Assembly: GCF_002976435.1 (NCBI RefSeq)
Contig: NZ_PUGF01000001.1
Location: 124,001-188,000 of the forward strand
Reading direction: 5' to 3'
DNA: 64,000 bases
From: Solimicrobium silvestre
GTDB taxonomy: Bacteria > Pseudomonadota > Gammaproteobacteria > Burkholderiales > Burkholderiaceae_D
Of this stretch, positions 53,294-62,225 are shown piece after piece. The position numbers and the translations under genes are program-made. The notes beneath the pieces were generated by a model that was not told the DNA's origin, did not search any database, and was given only the letters and a program-made list of their open reading frames with translations. The first letter of the stretch is position 1; the number at the start of each line of letters is the position of its first letter.

Positions 53294-55708
53294 CTAGTTA
53301 CTCAAAGCTTGTGCAGGCTTCATCCGAATCGCAATTAAGGTATGGCGCAAGGTGGCGATCAGCGCGATGATCAACGCCAATCCAAAAGCTGCCACTAAAG
53401 GCCAAATCCCTAACGGGGCGCGTTCTACAAAACTGGACATATAACGTGCAATGACAACACCTGCTATTGGTAGCCCCACGATAGCTCCAAGGGCGACTAA
53501 ACCAATAAAATCACGTGCAACGAGTTTTGCAATTTTTTGACTAGTGGCTCCGTACAATTTTCGTAAAATGATTTCACGGTGGCGACGTTGTAAGTTATTG
53601 GCTGACAATGCATAGACGCCAAATAAAGCAAGCCCAATGGCGACCAGACTAGCAATACCAATCATTTTGGCGAGACCTAAATCTTCTGCATAAATTTCAA
53701 TGAACACATTTTTCACACGACGCATTTGCAAAGCATATGGCGGAAATTTTTTCTGCCATATGTTTTCTATAGCGCTTTCAAGTCGCGACACATCGCCGCT
53801 AGTTCGCACAGTCAACGTTAAAAGGTCTTCGTTATTAGGTAAATAAACGAGCGGTTGAATCACTTCACGTAAATTTTGATGGCGTATATCAGGCGCTATA
53901 CCAATTATTTTCAACGGCTTCATGCCAGCAAACGTGCCTTGAATAATTTGACCAATTGCAGCCTCCGGTGTGGCAAACCCAAAAGCACGCGCAGCCACGC
54001 TGTTAATAACAACCACGCCAGCATTTTCATCGAATTCGATAGCCGAATTAAATAAACGACCAAATACTGGCTTTAAGCCATACACGTCAAAAAAATTAGC
54101 GCCCACATAGGCAACTACCGCCGAAACTGACTTGCCATCTGCACTTTTATAATCAGTGGAGCTACCAATTCCCTGCTCGCCTACGGCTTTCTCCGTTGCG
54201 GTAACTCCTTGCACGTCAGGTAAATGCAACAATTGCTCGCGGAAAGAGACTATATTTTCATGACCTGCATCATCCGGCATAGTGATAGTGATCAGATTTG
54301 ATGTATCAAAACCTGGATCGCGATGAGTAGCAAAAGACGTTTGCCATGCGATCGCCACAGCTATTGCACTTAACATCATGGCGATGGAAAATTGCAAGGC
54401 AGTTAAGCCGCGTTGTATTAAAAGCGAACCAATTGAATTTGAATTGCTACGACCAGATAAAACCAGTGCCGGATGAACCTTAAGAGCTACCCACGTTGGA
54501 TATAAGCCAGAGACCAAGCCAATCAATACACCAATGCTTAACGAAATCAAACAATAAGCTGGCGTAAATAAATTACCTAAATGTCGATTTACCAAATCAG
54601 AAAATAGTGGCAGCAAGAGCCACGCCAACAACAAGCCGAGACAAGTCGCTGTTAATGAAACCAGAATAGCTTCCGCAAAAAATTGACTGACTACGCGCCC
54701 TGCTTTTGCGCCTAATATTTTACGCACTGCTATTTCTCTTTTTCGACGTAATGTTCTTACTGTTGCCAGATTAACGAAGTTGGTTGACGCCAGTATTAAA
54801 ATCAATAATGCAACTCCCGCTAACGCCAACACCCCAAGTTTACTGGCACGCGGCCCACTACGTAAATTATTAGCAACATCCATATCAAAATAAGCATTTT
54901 GCAGACTGACTAATCGAACATCGAATATCTTATTGTGACCCAATCGCTTTAACATTTCAGGTGGAAATTCAGTCCAAGGCGAATGATCGAAAGCATTTTG
55001 CAGAATTTCAGTCATTTGTGCAGGAGTTATTCCCGCGGCTAACTTTAAATAAACTTTCCCTGTCACACGCTGCCATTGACTTAGCATGCCAGAACGCCCT
55101 TCGTCCGTCATGGCTTGAGTATTAAGGCCAACCAATGCGGTATAAGGTAATGTCGTGTTTAATTGAGCCTCAGGTAACAACGCGACAACTTGAAATTGCT
55201 TTCCCTTTATATCTAACGTTTTCCCTAGAACATGCATTTCACCAAATATCTTTTGAGCCAAGCTAACTGTCAACGCAATAGCATCAGGTCGTGTCAACGC
55301 TGCATGTAAATCCCCTTCCAATGGCATAACACCCCACATTGTTTGAAAGGACGGGTCTACCGCCATTAATTCATCCTTAACCATGTGGTTGCCGACTTTA
55401 ATTGTCACTGAAATTGGAATTGCGGCCGATACAGAACTGACCATGCCACTATTTAGTGCAACACTCCGCACCGGCATTGGCATAAATTCCATCCATTGCG
55501 GCACCGGCATAATATTGACTTTATGCTGAAGGACATATACGTTTTCATTGTCAGGTACTTGGCTATCGTAGCTAAATGAATATCGCACAAAACCTAGCAA
55601 TAAAAAACAGACTGCAAAGCCCAACGTTAAACCGAATATCACCACCATCGAGTAAGCAGGTTCATTAATTAACAAGCGCCAGCCGATACGAAAATCACGT
55701 AGATTCAT
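53294..55708 (-). CDS. FtsX/MacB-like ABC permease, array copy 3
   Basis: An 804-residue paralogue. The frame is open to 55774, but ATG 55708 (MNLRDFRIGWRLLINEP) matches the other copies and follows GGAGAAAATAAA. Coupling loops are ATVRTLRRKREIAVRKILGAKA and LSANNLQRRHREIILRKLYGATSQ, more divergent than in copies 1 and 2. The periplasmic domain differs (PVPQWMEFMPMPVRSVALNSG). It lies 19 bp from copy 2 and 20 bp from copy 4, in one transcription unit. Confidence 0.9.
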   Translation of the reverse strand: MNLRDFRIGWRLLINEPAYSMVVIFGLTLGFAVCFLLLGFVRYSFSYDSQVPDNENVYVLQHKVNIMPVPQWMEFMPMPVRSVALNSGMVSSVSAAIPISVTIKVGNHMVKDELMAVDPSFQTMWGVMPLEGDLHAALTRPDAIALTVSLAQKIFGEMHVLGKTLDIKGKQFQVVALLPEAQLNTTLPYTALVGLNTQAMTDEGRSGMLSQWQRVTGKVYLKLAAGITPAQMTEILQNAFDHSPWTEFPPEMLKRLGHNKIFDVRLVSLQNAYFDMDVANNLRSGPRASKLGVLALAGVALLILILASTNFVNLATVRTLRRKREIAVRKILGAKAGRVVSQFFAEAILVSLTATCLGLLLAWLLLPLFSDLVNRHLGNLFTPAYCLISLSIGVLIGLVSGLYPTWVALKVHPALVLSGRSNSNSIGSLLIQRGLTALQFSIAMMLSAIAVAIAWQTSFATHRDPGFDTSNLITITMPDDAGHENIVSFREQLLHLPDVQGVTATEKAVGEQGIGSSTDYKSADGKSVSAVVAYVGANFFDVYGLKPVFGRLFNSAIEFDENAGVVVINSVAARAFGFATPEAAIGQIIQGTFAGMKPLKIIGIAPDIRHQNLREVIQPLVYLPNNEDLLTLTVRTSGDVSRLESAIENIWQKKFPPYALQMRRVKNVFIEIYAEDLGLAKMIGIASLVAIGLALFGVYALSANNLQRRHREIILRKLYGATSQKIAKLVARDFIGLVALGAIVGLPIAGVVIARYMSSFVERAPLGIWPLVAAFGLALIIALIATLRHTLIAIRMKPAQALSN

Positions 55709-55728
55709 TTTATTTTCTCCATCAATGA

Positions 55729-58155
55729 TTAAGTGCGGAGTATCAACGCAGGTGTCATCCGTATGGCGACCCATGCATGGCGAGCGGTCGCGATCAATGC
55801 AATTGCGACCGCCGTAATTAGTGCGAACAACAAAGTCCAGTAGCCGATAGCAGCATGTTCAACATAACCTGCCAGATACCGTTCAATCGCAACGGCTGCG
55901 AACGGCAATCCAATCAGCGCAGCCAGGAATGTTAAGAGTCCAATTTCCTTCACGACCAACTGCGCAATATCTCTCTGGCGCGCACCATACAGCTTGCGCA
56001 ATACGATTTCTTTGGTACGACGTTGCACTGTGTATGCTGATAACGCATAGATACCGAATGCGGCGATTGCCATTGCAATACCAGTCGAAATAGCCAACAA
56101 CTTCGCGATCCGGGTTTCATCTGCATAATTGGCGGCTAAAATAGCTTTGGCCGGTTGCATTTCCATTATCGCGTCTGGAAAATATGTCGGCCATAGTGTT
56201 TGAACAGTTTGTTCAGCTTCATTAAGAGAACCTGTAAAACGCACGCTTAGCGTTGAGCCGTTTAAATAAAGTTCCCAAGCGGTGGCACGAGGTGGTTCAT
56301 GCAACGAGAGATAACGCAGCTCTGGCGCAATTCCAACGATGCGCTTGGTTAATTTTTTTTCGTGGAAATCGGTATAAAACAGAATCTGACCGAGTGCAGC
56401 TTCAGGTGACGTAAAACCAAGAGCGTGCGTTGCGACCGTATTCAGAATGATGGGTTCTGGATCGTCTTCCTTATCGATGCGTGCATCAAATAATCTTCCG
56501 GCGACCGGTTTAATCCCATACTGCTCAAAGTAATTCGCACTGACCGATTTCATCTCCAGAAAAACACTGGCTTTGCCTTCTCGCCTGACATCCATACCCC
56601 AACGCTCATTGGATCGACCGACTGCATCCGTTGAGATGGCGATACCAGCGATACCTTTCTGCTGGGACAGCGCAGCGGTGAAAGCGTGCGGTTTCTCACT
56701 GTCCTTCATCCGCTCCGGAAGATCCACAATCAACAGCTGATCAGGAACAAAACCAGGTGACGCGTGGATGGCGAAATTGGTTTGCCATTCTATGGCAAGA
56801 GTTACGCTTGCCAAACTCAGGGCAACAGTGATTTGCAACACAGTCAAGATCCGGCGCAATTGTCTGCCTCGCATCGATTCAGTATCCGAACGCCCCACCA
56901 GAACTTGCAACGGATGAACTCGAATTGCAATCCATGTCGGGTAAACTGCTGTAAGTGTGCCGACCAGCGCGCCTATCATCAGAGCAGCTACGACATTGGC
57001 TGCAGAAAATACGTCCTCGAGCTTACGGTGCATCAGATCAGAAAATACCGGCAACAACAACCATGCCAGTAGTAAGCCAAGGCCTGTCGCCAGCAATGCT
57101 ACAACAAGTGATTCGCACAGAAATTGCAGAATGATTTGTTGCGCTGTCGCTCCTATCGCTTTACGCATACCGATCTCTCGCTGCCGCTGCAAAACGCGCA
57201 CGGTAGCCAAATTCACATAATTGATCGCTGCGAGCGCGAGTATCAGTACGGCGATGGCGGCTAGCCCGGTGACGATAGCCGGATCACCACGGTCACCTGG
57301 CACCGTGATCGGATTATTGGCGACTTCACGATCAAAATACGCATCACGCAATGGCGATAGCTTAATATCCATTACTTTGCGCTTTCCCAGACGTGCTTTC
57401 ATCTCGGGTGAGCCGTGCCAGACTTGGGGCGCATCGTCCACAATTTTTTGTAAATTTTCGGTTATAGCCGACAAGGAAGCACCGGGCTGCACACGAATCA
57501 ACAGTTTGCCCATGCTCCCTCCCCTAAGCATGTTATTACGAAGTTCATCAGAAAATAATACCGAACTTGTGCCGATCAACGCGTCGAACGGAATGGTTGT
57601 ATTGGCGGGTTGATCGCGCACGATGGCAGAAACACGCAGCACCTTGCCGGAAGTTTGAATAGTGCGCCCCAATGCGTGCGAAGTACCAAAAGTTTGCTCA
57701 GCCGCTGCTTGCGTGATGACAAAACTGTCTGGCTGTTCAAGTGCTGATTTAATATCACCTTCAATAACCTGCAAGCCGAGCAATTGCGCAAATCCTGGTA
57801 ATACCGGGATACCGTACAGTTTGTGTAATTGATCACCGGTGCGAATGGTGAGATCACGCCCAATTTGAAAGCCGCTTGCATCAACTATACCTGGCATCTT
57901 CATTGCGGCCTCACGCAACAAGAATGGAGCCAGATCGGACCAAGGCGCTACTGGATCAATGTTGTAGCGTTCCTTCACTACATATACATTGCCGACATCG
58001 GGAATTTTTGAATTGTATTGCCACGAATAACGTACAAAGCTAAAAAGTAAAAAGCAGGTGGCAAAGCCGATACTTAATCCCAGCAATACTACAGCTGAAT
58101 AAGCCGGTTCTTGAATCAGCAACCGCCAACCGATGCGAAAGTCACGTAGATTCAT
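55729..58155 (-). CDS. FtsX/MacB-like ABC permease, array copy 4
   Basis: An 808-residue paralogue beginning MNLRDFRIGWRLLIQEP. Coupling loops are LATVRVLQRQREIGMRKAIGATAQQ and YALSAYTVQRRTKEIVLRKLYGARQRD. Its C-terminus (AIERYLAGYVEHAAIGYWTLLFALITAVAIALIATARHAW) is the closest match to the C-terminal remnant of the collapsed fifth copy upstream. It has the same double MacB-like topology. It lies 22 bp from the collapsed copy. Confidence 0.9.
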   Translation of the reverse strand: MNLRDFRIGWRLLIQEPAYSAVVLLGLSIGFATCFLLFSFVRYSWQYNSKIPDVGNVYVVKERYNIDPVAPWSDLAPFLLREAAMKMPGIVDASGFQIGRDLTIRTGDQLHKLYGIPVLPGFAQLLGLQVIEGDIKSALEQPDSFVITQAAAEQTFGTSHALGRTIQTSGKVLRVSAIVRDQPANTTIPFDALIGTSSVLFSDELRNNMLRGGSMGKLLIRVQPGASLSAITENLQKIVDDAPQVWHGSPEMKARLGKRKVMDIKLSPLRDAYFDREVANNPITVPGDRGDPAIVTGLAAIAVLILALAAINYVNLATVRVLQRQREIGMRKAIGATAQQIILQFLCESLVVALLATGLGLLLAWLLLPVFSDLMHRKLEDVFSAANVVAALMIGALVGTLTAVYPTWIAIRVHPLQVLVGRSDTESMRGRQLRRILTVLQITVALSLASVTLAIEWQTNFAIHASPGFVPDQLLIVDLPERMKDSEKPHAFTAALSQQKGIAGIAISTDAVGRSNERWGMDVRREGKASVFLEMKSVSANYFEQYGIKPVAGRLFDARIDKEDDPEPIILNTVATHALGFTSPEAALGQILFYTDFHEKKLTKRIVGIAPELRYLSLHEPPRATAWELYLNGSTLSVRFTGSLNEAEQTVQTLWPTYFPDAIMEMQPAKAILAANYADETRIAKLLAISTGIAMAIAAFGIYALSAYTVQRRTKEIVLRKLYGARQRDIAQLVVKEIGLLTFLAALIGLPFAAVAIERYLAGYVEHAAIGYWTLLFALITAVAIALIATARHAWVAIRMTPALILRT

Positions 58156-58177
58156 AGCTATCTCTTTATATAATTCA

Positions 58178-58408
58178 TTAGCTAATCAACACATGAATAG
58201 GATGGATATGCATAGCAATCCATGCATGGCGAGCGACCGCGATCAACGCAATTGTGAACGCCATAAACAACGCAAACAACAAAGCCCTGTAACCGATAGC
58301 AACATGTTCAACATTGCCTGCCAGATACCGCTCAATAGCAGCGGCTAACGAGTAATCAGGTTCATTAACCAACAAACGCCAGCCGATACGGAAATCGCGC
58401 AAATTCAT
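58178..58408 (-). pseudogene. Fifth permease copy collapsed by internal deletion (76 codons left)
   Basis: The 76-codon open frame joins the N-terminus of the array permeases (MNLRDFRIGWRLLVNEPDYSLA) directly to their C-terminus (AIERYLAGNVEHVAIGYRALLFALFMAFTIALIAVARHAW). About 730 internal codons are gone, yet the frame is preserved. Position 1 in the permease series, just after the ATPase gene. The product would be a two-helix peptide at most; I treat it as a deletion relic, though a small retained regulator cannot be excluded. Confidence 0.88.
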
Positions 58409-58448
58409 TAGATTTTCCTAAAAAAATGTTAGCAAGCAGTTCAACAAA

Positions 58449-59132
58449 CTAAGCCGCAGCCATCTGCGCATCAATCAAAATATTTCCATCCAACATATGC
58501 AAAGTGCGCGAGGCTTGCGCTGCATGCATGGGCGAGTGGGTCACCATCACAATCGTTGTGCCTTCTGAATTTATTTTGCGCAGTAAGCGCATTACTTCGT
58601 CGCCATGCGCGGAATCCAGATTACCGGTCGGCTCATCGGCTAATAGCATGGCGGGGCCGGATACCAATGCGCGGGCAATGGCTACCCGTTGCTGCTGACC
58701 GCCGGAGAGTTGTGATGGGCGATGTTTGGCACGGTGCGAGATACCTAATTTTTCTAAAATTGCTGCGACCCTGTCGCGGCGTTCGCGAGCTGGAACGTCG
58801 CCATATTCCAAGGCGAGTTCCACGTTTTCAAATACGCTTAATTCTTCGATCAGATTAAAACTCTGAAAGATAAAACCGATACGTCCGCGCCGTAATTGGT
58901 TTAATTTTGCTTCGCTCCAATTAGCCACGTTTTTACCATCGAACCAATAGTCACCAGAATCTGGAATATCGAGTAAGCCCAACAAACCCAGCAAGGTTGA
59001 TTTACCGCAGCCAGACGGGCCAGTTATCGCTACATATTCACCGGCATCAATTTCAAGATTAATGCCGTTTAACGCAGTGGTACGGACTTCTCCGGTGGAA
59101 TAGACTTTGCTGAGATTATTAAGCTTGATCAT
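58449..59132 (-). CDS. ABC transporter ATPase (LolD/MacB type)
   Basis: A 227-residue ATPase. Walker A is GPSGCGKST (~residues 38-46), the Q-loop region is IGFIFQSFNLIEELSVFENVELALEYGDV, signature LSGGQQQRVAIARALV, Walker B MLLADEPTGNLDS and switch IVMVTHSP. It is the MacB/LolD family member that powers mechanotransmission by FtsX-type permeases. It is the only ATPase in the operon and must serve all four intact permeases. The intergenic gap upstream contains a REP-like palindrome. Confidence 0.95.
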   Translation of the reverse strand: MIKLNNLSKVYSTGEVRTTALNGINLEIDAGEYVAITGPSGCGKSTLLGLLGLLDIPDSGDYWFDGKNVANWSEAKLNQLRRGRIGFIFQSFNLIEELSVFENVELALEYGDVPARERRDRVAAILEKLGISHRAKHRPSQLSGGQQQRVAIARALVSGPAMLLADEPTGNLDSAHGDEVMRLLRKINSEGTTIVMVTHSPMHAAQASRTLHMLDGNILIDAQMAAA

Positions 59133-59225
59133 GTTGATTTCCCTTTTTAATGTGTTTTGTTTCGATGGTTTAACTGCACACTGTTAGTAAATATATGGCT
59201 ATGTATTAAAACTTAGGTAATTATT

Positions 59226-59291
59226 GTAGGGGTGCCCCTTGTGGGTACCCGTGGTTGATCAACGATGGGTACCCACAAGGGGCACCCCTAC
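59226..59291. repeat. REP-like palindromic repeat, copy 2
   Basis: A 66-bp near-perfect palindrome starting GTAGGGGTGCCCC and ending GGGGCACCCCTAC, centre GTTGATCAAC. It is the partner of the copy at 10356-10420. It lies between the adaptor and ATPase genes, inside the predicted operon, where it could stabilise or process the mRNA. Confidence 0.9.
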
Positions 59292-59331
59292 AAAACCCGC
59301 CAAACTCAACCACGGCGATACAAAATACTTC

Positions 59332-60618
59332 TCAATTATTCAATTGCAAACGCGTAGCCTGACCAAACCCGGTGTAACTCGATACGATCACTTTTTCACC
59401 TGCAGCCAGTCCAGCAACCACTTCAATCTGGCTATTACTACGGCGGCCAATTTTAACCATGCGCCGTTCTGCTGTAGTGCCATTCGGACTCACAACAAAC
59501 ACCCAAGCCCCGCCGCTATCATTAATAAACGCACCTGTCGGTAACAACAGCGCTGGCTTTGGGTCACCCAAGACAATCTGCGTATCCAGACTTTGCCCCG
59601 GATTAAGTTGCGCTGGTTGTTCAGCTTTAAATACCATATCAATTTTGAACTGCCCCTTGTCAATTTGCGGATAAACGCGGCTTACTTCGACGGGAAAAAC
59701 CTGATCATTCAATTGCGCTTTTCCCTGTCGATTTGCGGTGACCCGATTTAAATAATATTCATCCACGGCGGCTGAGAGCTTATAACGCACAGGGTCATCA
59801 ATCCGACCTATATGCTGGTTCGGCGCCACCGCTTCACCGACCTGTAAATGGAAGTCGGTCAACCTGCCACTCGTCGGGGCACGCACGGTGAGCGCGTCTA
59901 TCGTGGCGTTTAACAAAGTTAAACCGGATGCTAAGCGCGCATTGGCTTGCTCCATTTGGGCGATACCGCCGCGCTTAATTTCCATTTCTTCGTTGCTGCG
60001 TGATTGCTCCTGACTAAGCACATGGCGCTGTTGTTCTAACTGATCTTCCGATTCTTCCAAGGCCACGCCAGAAATAAAACCCTTATCGGCTAGTTGCTTA
60101 TTACGGATGTTTTTCTTTTCTGCTTGTTGGAAATTGAATTGCAAATCAGATAAACGACGCTCATGGTCGGTAATACTGACCGCTAATGCTGCACGTAAAT
60201 TTGAAATATTGGAAATTTGAGTTGCTTGATCTGATTGCCGTGCTAACAGCTCAATCTGACGTTGCGGATTGGATAAACGAAACAGCGGTGTCCCTTGCGT
60301 AACAACGGTGCCGTCGCGCACAAAAACTTCTTCCACCCGGCCAGATTCAACAGCGTCCAAAATGACCGAGTTGAGTGGTGTAGCGTTCGCCCTAACGACC
60401 ATTTCATCTAAAAAAATACCACGCTCTACAACCGCCATGCGCAGCTCGCTGGCTTCTACTTGCAAGCCATGCGGCATCCATCGCCAAAGGCTTATCGCTA
60501 ACGCTACAACGCACACGGCCCCCACGCTCAATGCAATGATTTGCTTGCGATAGCTTTTACGTACCACCGTGTCCATGGCTGAGCCGGATACGGCATACGG
60601 GGTTTTTGGATGATTCAT
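59332..60618 (-). CDS. MacA-like membrane-fusion adaptor of the permease-array exporter
   Basis: A 428-residue HlyD-family adaptor with one N-terminal TM (IIALSVGAVCVVALAISLWRW). Lipoyl half-motifs are VILDAVESGRVEEVFVRDGTVVTQGTPLFRLSNPQ and VRAPTSGRLTDFHLQVGEAVAPNQHIGRID. A long coiled-coil hairpin lies between (residues ~120-250). The barrel ends in EVVAGLAAGEKVIVSSYTGFGQATRLQLNN. I chose ATG 60618: an upstream in-frame start at 60687 would precede the sigma-54 promoter. It is the first gene of the transporter operon and should bridge to an outer-membrane channel such as TolC, not present here. Confidence 0.9.
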   Translation of the reverse strand: MNHPKTPYAVSGSAMDTVVRKSYRKQIIALSVGAVCVVALAISLWRWMPHGLQVEASELRMAVVERGIFLDEMVVRANATPLNSVILDAVESGRVEEVFVRDGTVVTQGTPLFRLSNPQRQIELLARQSDQATQISNISNLRAALAVSITDHERRLSDLQFNFQQAEKKNIRNKQLADKGFISGVALEESEDQLEQQRHVLSQEQSRSNEEMEIKRGGIAQMEQANARLASGLTLLNATIDALTVRAPTSGRLTDFHLQVGEAVAPNQHIGRIDDPVRYKLSAAVDEYYLNRVTANRQGKAQLNDQVFPVEVSRVYPQIDKGQFKIDMVFKAEQPAQLNPGQSLDTQIVLGDPKPALLLPTGAFINDSGGAWVFVVSPNGTTAERRMVKIGRRSNSQIEVVAGLAAGEKVIVSSYTGFGQATRLQLNN

Positions 60619-60666
60619 AAATGGCGGCGGAAATGGTGATGGAACAGGTTCATGCGATCTAATAAA

Positions 60667-60681
60667 GCAATATCCGTACCA
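60667..60681 (-). promoter_or_regulatory. Sigma-54 (-24/-12) promoter of the transporter operon
   Basis: On the minus strand the sequence reads TGGTACG-GATA-TTGC (60681 to 60667), matching TGGCACG-N4-TTGC with one change. The invariant GG (-24) and GC (-12) are 10 bases apart, as required. Predicted start is near 60655, about 36 bases before the adaptor ATG at 60618. A sigma-54 activator is encoded divergently next door. Confidence 0.85.
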
Positions 60682-60731
60682 GCTCAAAACCAGCCTATAT
60701 TTGCAAGAATTGATCGCCTTTCAGCAAAAAC

Positions 60732-60771
60732 TGTCCGATTCCGAACACTTTGCAACGTTCGTTTCCGAACA
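60732..60771. promoter_or_regulatory. Two palindromic activator sites upstream of the sigma-54 promoter
   Basis: Two 16-bp sites with the same pattern TGTYCG-N4-CGAACA: 60732-60747 (TGTCCGATTCCGAACA) and 60756-60771 (CGTTCGTTTCCGAACA). Centres are 24 bp apart. They lie about 75-115 bp upstream of the predicted start of the transporter operon, the usual position for an NtrC-type enhancer, and also close to the regulator's own start, allowing autoregulation. Confidence 0.75.
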
Positions 60772-60824
60772 TCGTTTTGAACAATTGCCGCAAGCGCAAA
60801 GCCGATGCTAGAATGCAACGCAAG

Positions 60825-62225
60825 ATGCCCTACACCAACCCCACCGCCACCATATTAATCATTGACGACGACGCCGACATTGCTTGCGCGGCGCAGTTAT
60901 TGCTACGTCGACGTTTTGGCTCGATACATACGCTCACTGACCCGACTGGTCTAACTCATTTATTAAAATCGGTGCAGCCCGATGTAGTGCTGCTGGATTT
61001 AAATTTCACCCCCGGTCGTATCGACGGCAGTGAAGGCTTAGCACTACTCGATATGTTGCAGAACCAAGCCAACCCGCCGGCAGTGATTACCATGACAGCC
61101 TATGCCGACGTGCCATTAGCGGTGGCAGCATTAAAACGCGGTGCAACCGACTTCATCACCAAGCCCTGGGATAACGAACATCTTATTGCCACTATTCAGG
61201 CGGCGCTTACCCGGCGATTTGCGCATGAAAAATCTAAACAAACAACGTTTGCGTCCAATCATCCACAAGTTGCTAAAAGTGGATTAATAGGAAATTCACG
61301 CGCCATGAATGACTTGCGCGCCATGTTAGCCAGCGTCGCCCCCACTAGCGCCAACGTGATGATCCTTGGTGAAAATGGTGTCGGCAAAGAACTGGTAGCA
61401 CGCGCTATTCATGACGCATCAACCCGTGCCGGCAATACATTTTTATCGGTCGACATGGGCGCATTACCTGAGTCAACCTTGGAAAGCGAATTGTTTGGAC
61501 ATCGCAAAGGCTCCTTTACAGGCGCACAAGGTGAACGGGCCGGTCGTTTTCAAGCGGCACGCGGAGGCACCTTATTTCTGGATGAACTAGGAAATATGCC
61601 ACTCGGCGCACAAGCCAAACTACTCACCGTGCTTGAACGGCGTGAAGTGACGCCATTGGGTGCAGACCAGCCAATTGCGATTGATGTACGCATAGTCAGT
61701 GCCACCAATTTAGATGAAGTCAGCCTATATCAGCCGCAGGTTTTTAGGTCTGACTTATTATTTCGACTCAACACGATCGTCATCCGCGTACCACCGCTAA
61801 GAGAGCGGAACGAAGATGTGCCGATGCTGTTAGAACATTACCTGCACCATTATCAACAGCAATACCAACGCGCAGCGCGCCCCGTCAGCGTTACGACCTT
61901 GTCACGATTAGTCAATTATCCCTGGCCGGGAAATGTCCGTGAATTACGGCAAGCCTGTGAACGCGCCATTATTCTTGGTAACAATACAGAATACGACTTC
62001 CATGATTTCGGCTTACCAACTGCGTCAACCAATGCAACAACCGTCACAAGCACACCAGCCGACACCGAAACAATGAGCGTCGACAGCGTACGACTTGAAT
62101 CCCTTGAGCGCGAAGCAATCAACACCGCTTTAGCCAGCGCGCAAGGCAATATTAGTCAGGCATCTAAAGCACTCGGTATTAGCCGACCAGCGCTTTACCG
62201 GAAAATAGAAAAACATGGCATTTAA
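60825..62225 (+). CDS. NtrC-family sigma-54-dependent response regulator
   Basis: A 466-residue activator with three domains. The receiver has acidic IDDDAD, phospho-acceptor Asp in VLLDLNFTPGRIDG, MTAYAD and ITKPWD. The AAA+ domain has Walker A GENGVGKELVARAIH, the sigma-54-contacting GAFTGA-type loop as GSFTGA (HRKGSFTGAQGE), Walker B GGTLFLDEL and the arginine-finger region FRSDLLFRLN. A Fis-type HTH ends the protein (ISQASKALGISRPALYRKIEKH). I chose ATG 60825 (MPYTNPTATILIIDDD); ATG 60813 is an alternative. It is divergent from the transporter operon and overlaps the kinase gene by 11 bp. Confidence 0.95.
   Translation: MPYTNPTATILIIDDDADIACAAQLLLRRRFGSIHTLTDPTGLTHLLKSVQPDVVLLDLNFTPGRIDGSEGLALLDMLQNQANPPAVITMTAYADVPLAVAALKRGATDFITKPWDNEHLIATIQAALTRRFAHEKSKQTTFASNHPQVAKSGLIGNSRAMNDLRAMLASVAPTSANVMILGENGVGKELVARAIHDASTRAGNTFLSVDMGALPESTLESELFGHRKGSFTGAQGERAGRFQAARGGTLFLDELGNMPLGAQAKLLTVLERREVTPLGADQPIAIDVRIVSATNLDEVSLYQPQVFRSDLLFRLNTIVIRVPPLRERNEDVPMLLEHYLHHYQQQYQRAARPVSVTTLSRLVNYPWPGNVRELRQACERAIILGNNTEYDFHDFGLPTASTNATTVTSTPADTETMSVDSVRLESLEREAINTALASAQGNISQASKALGISRPALYRKIEKHGI

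Noticed and set aside
55709-55774. N-terminal extension of permease copy 3
   Set aside because: It overlaps the end of copy 4 and is absent from the paralogues, all of which start MNLRDF.
60619-60687. N-terminal extension of the MacA-like adaptor
   Set aside because: It would start upstream of the sigma-54 promoter and so would not be in the transcript.
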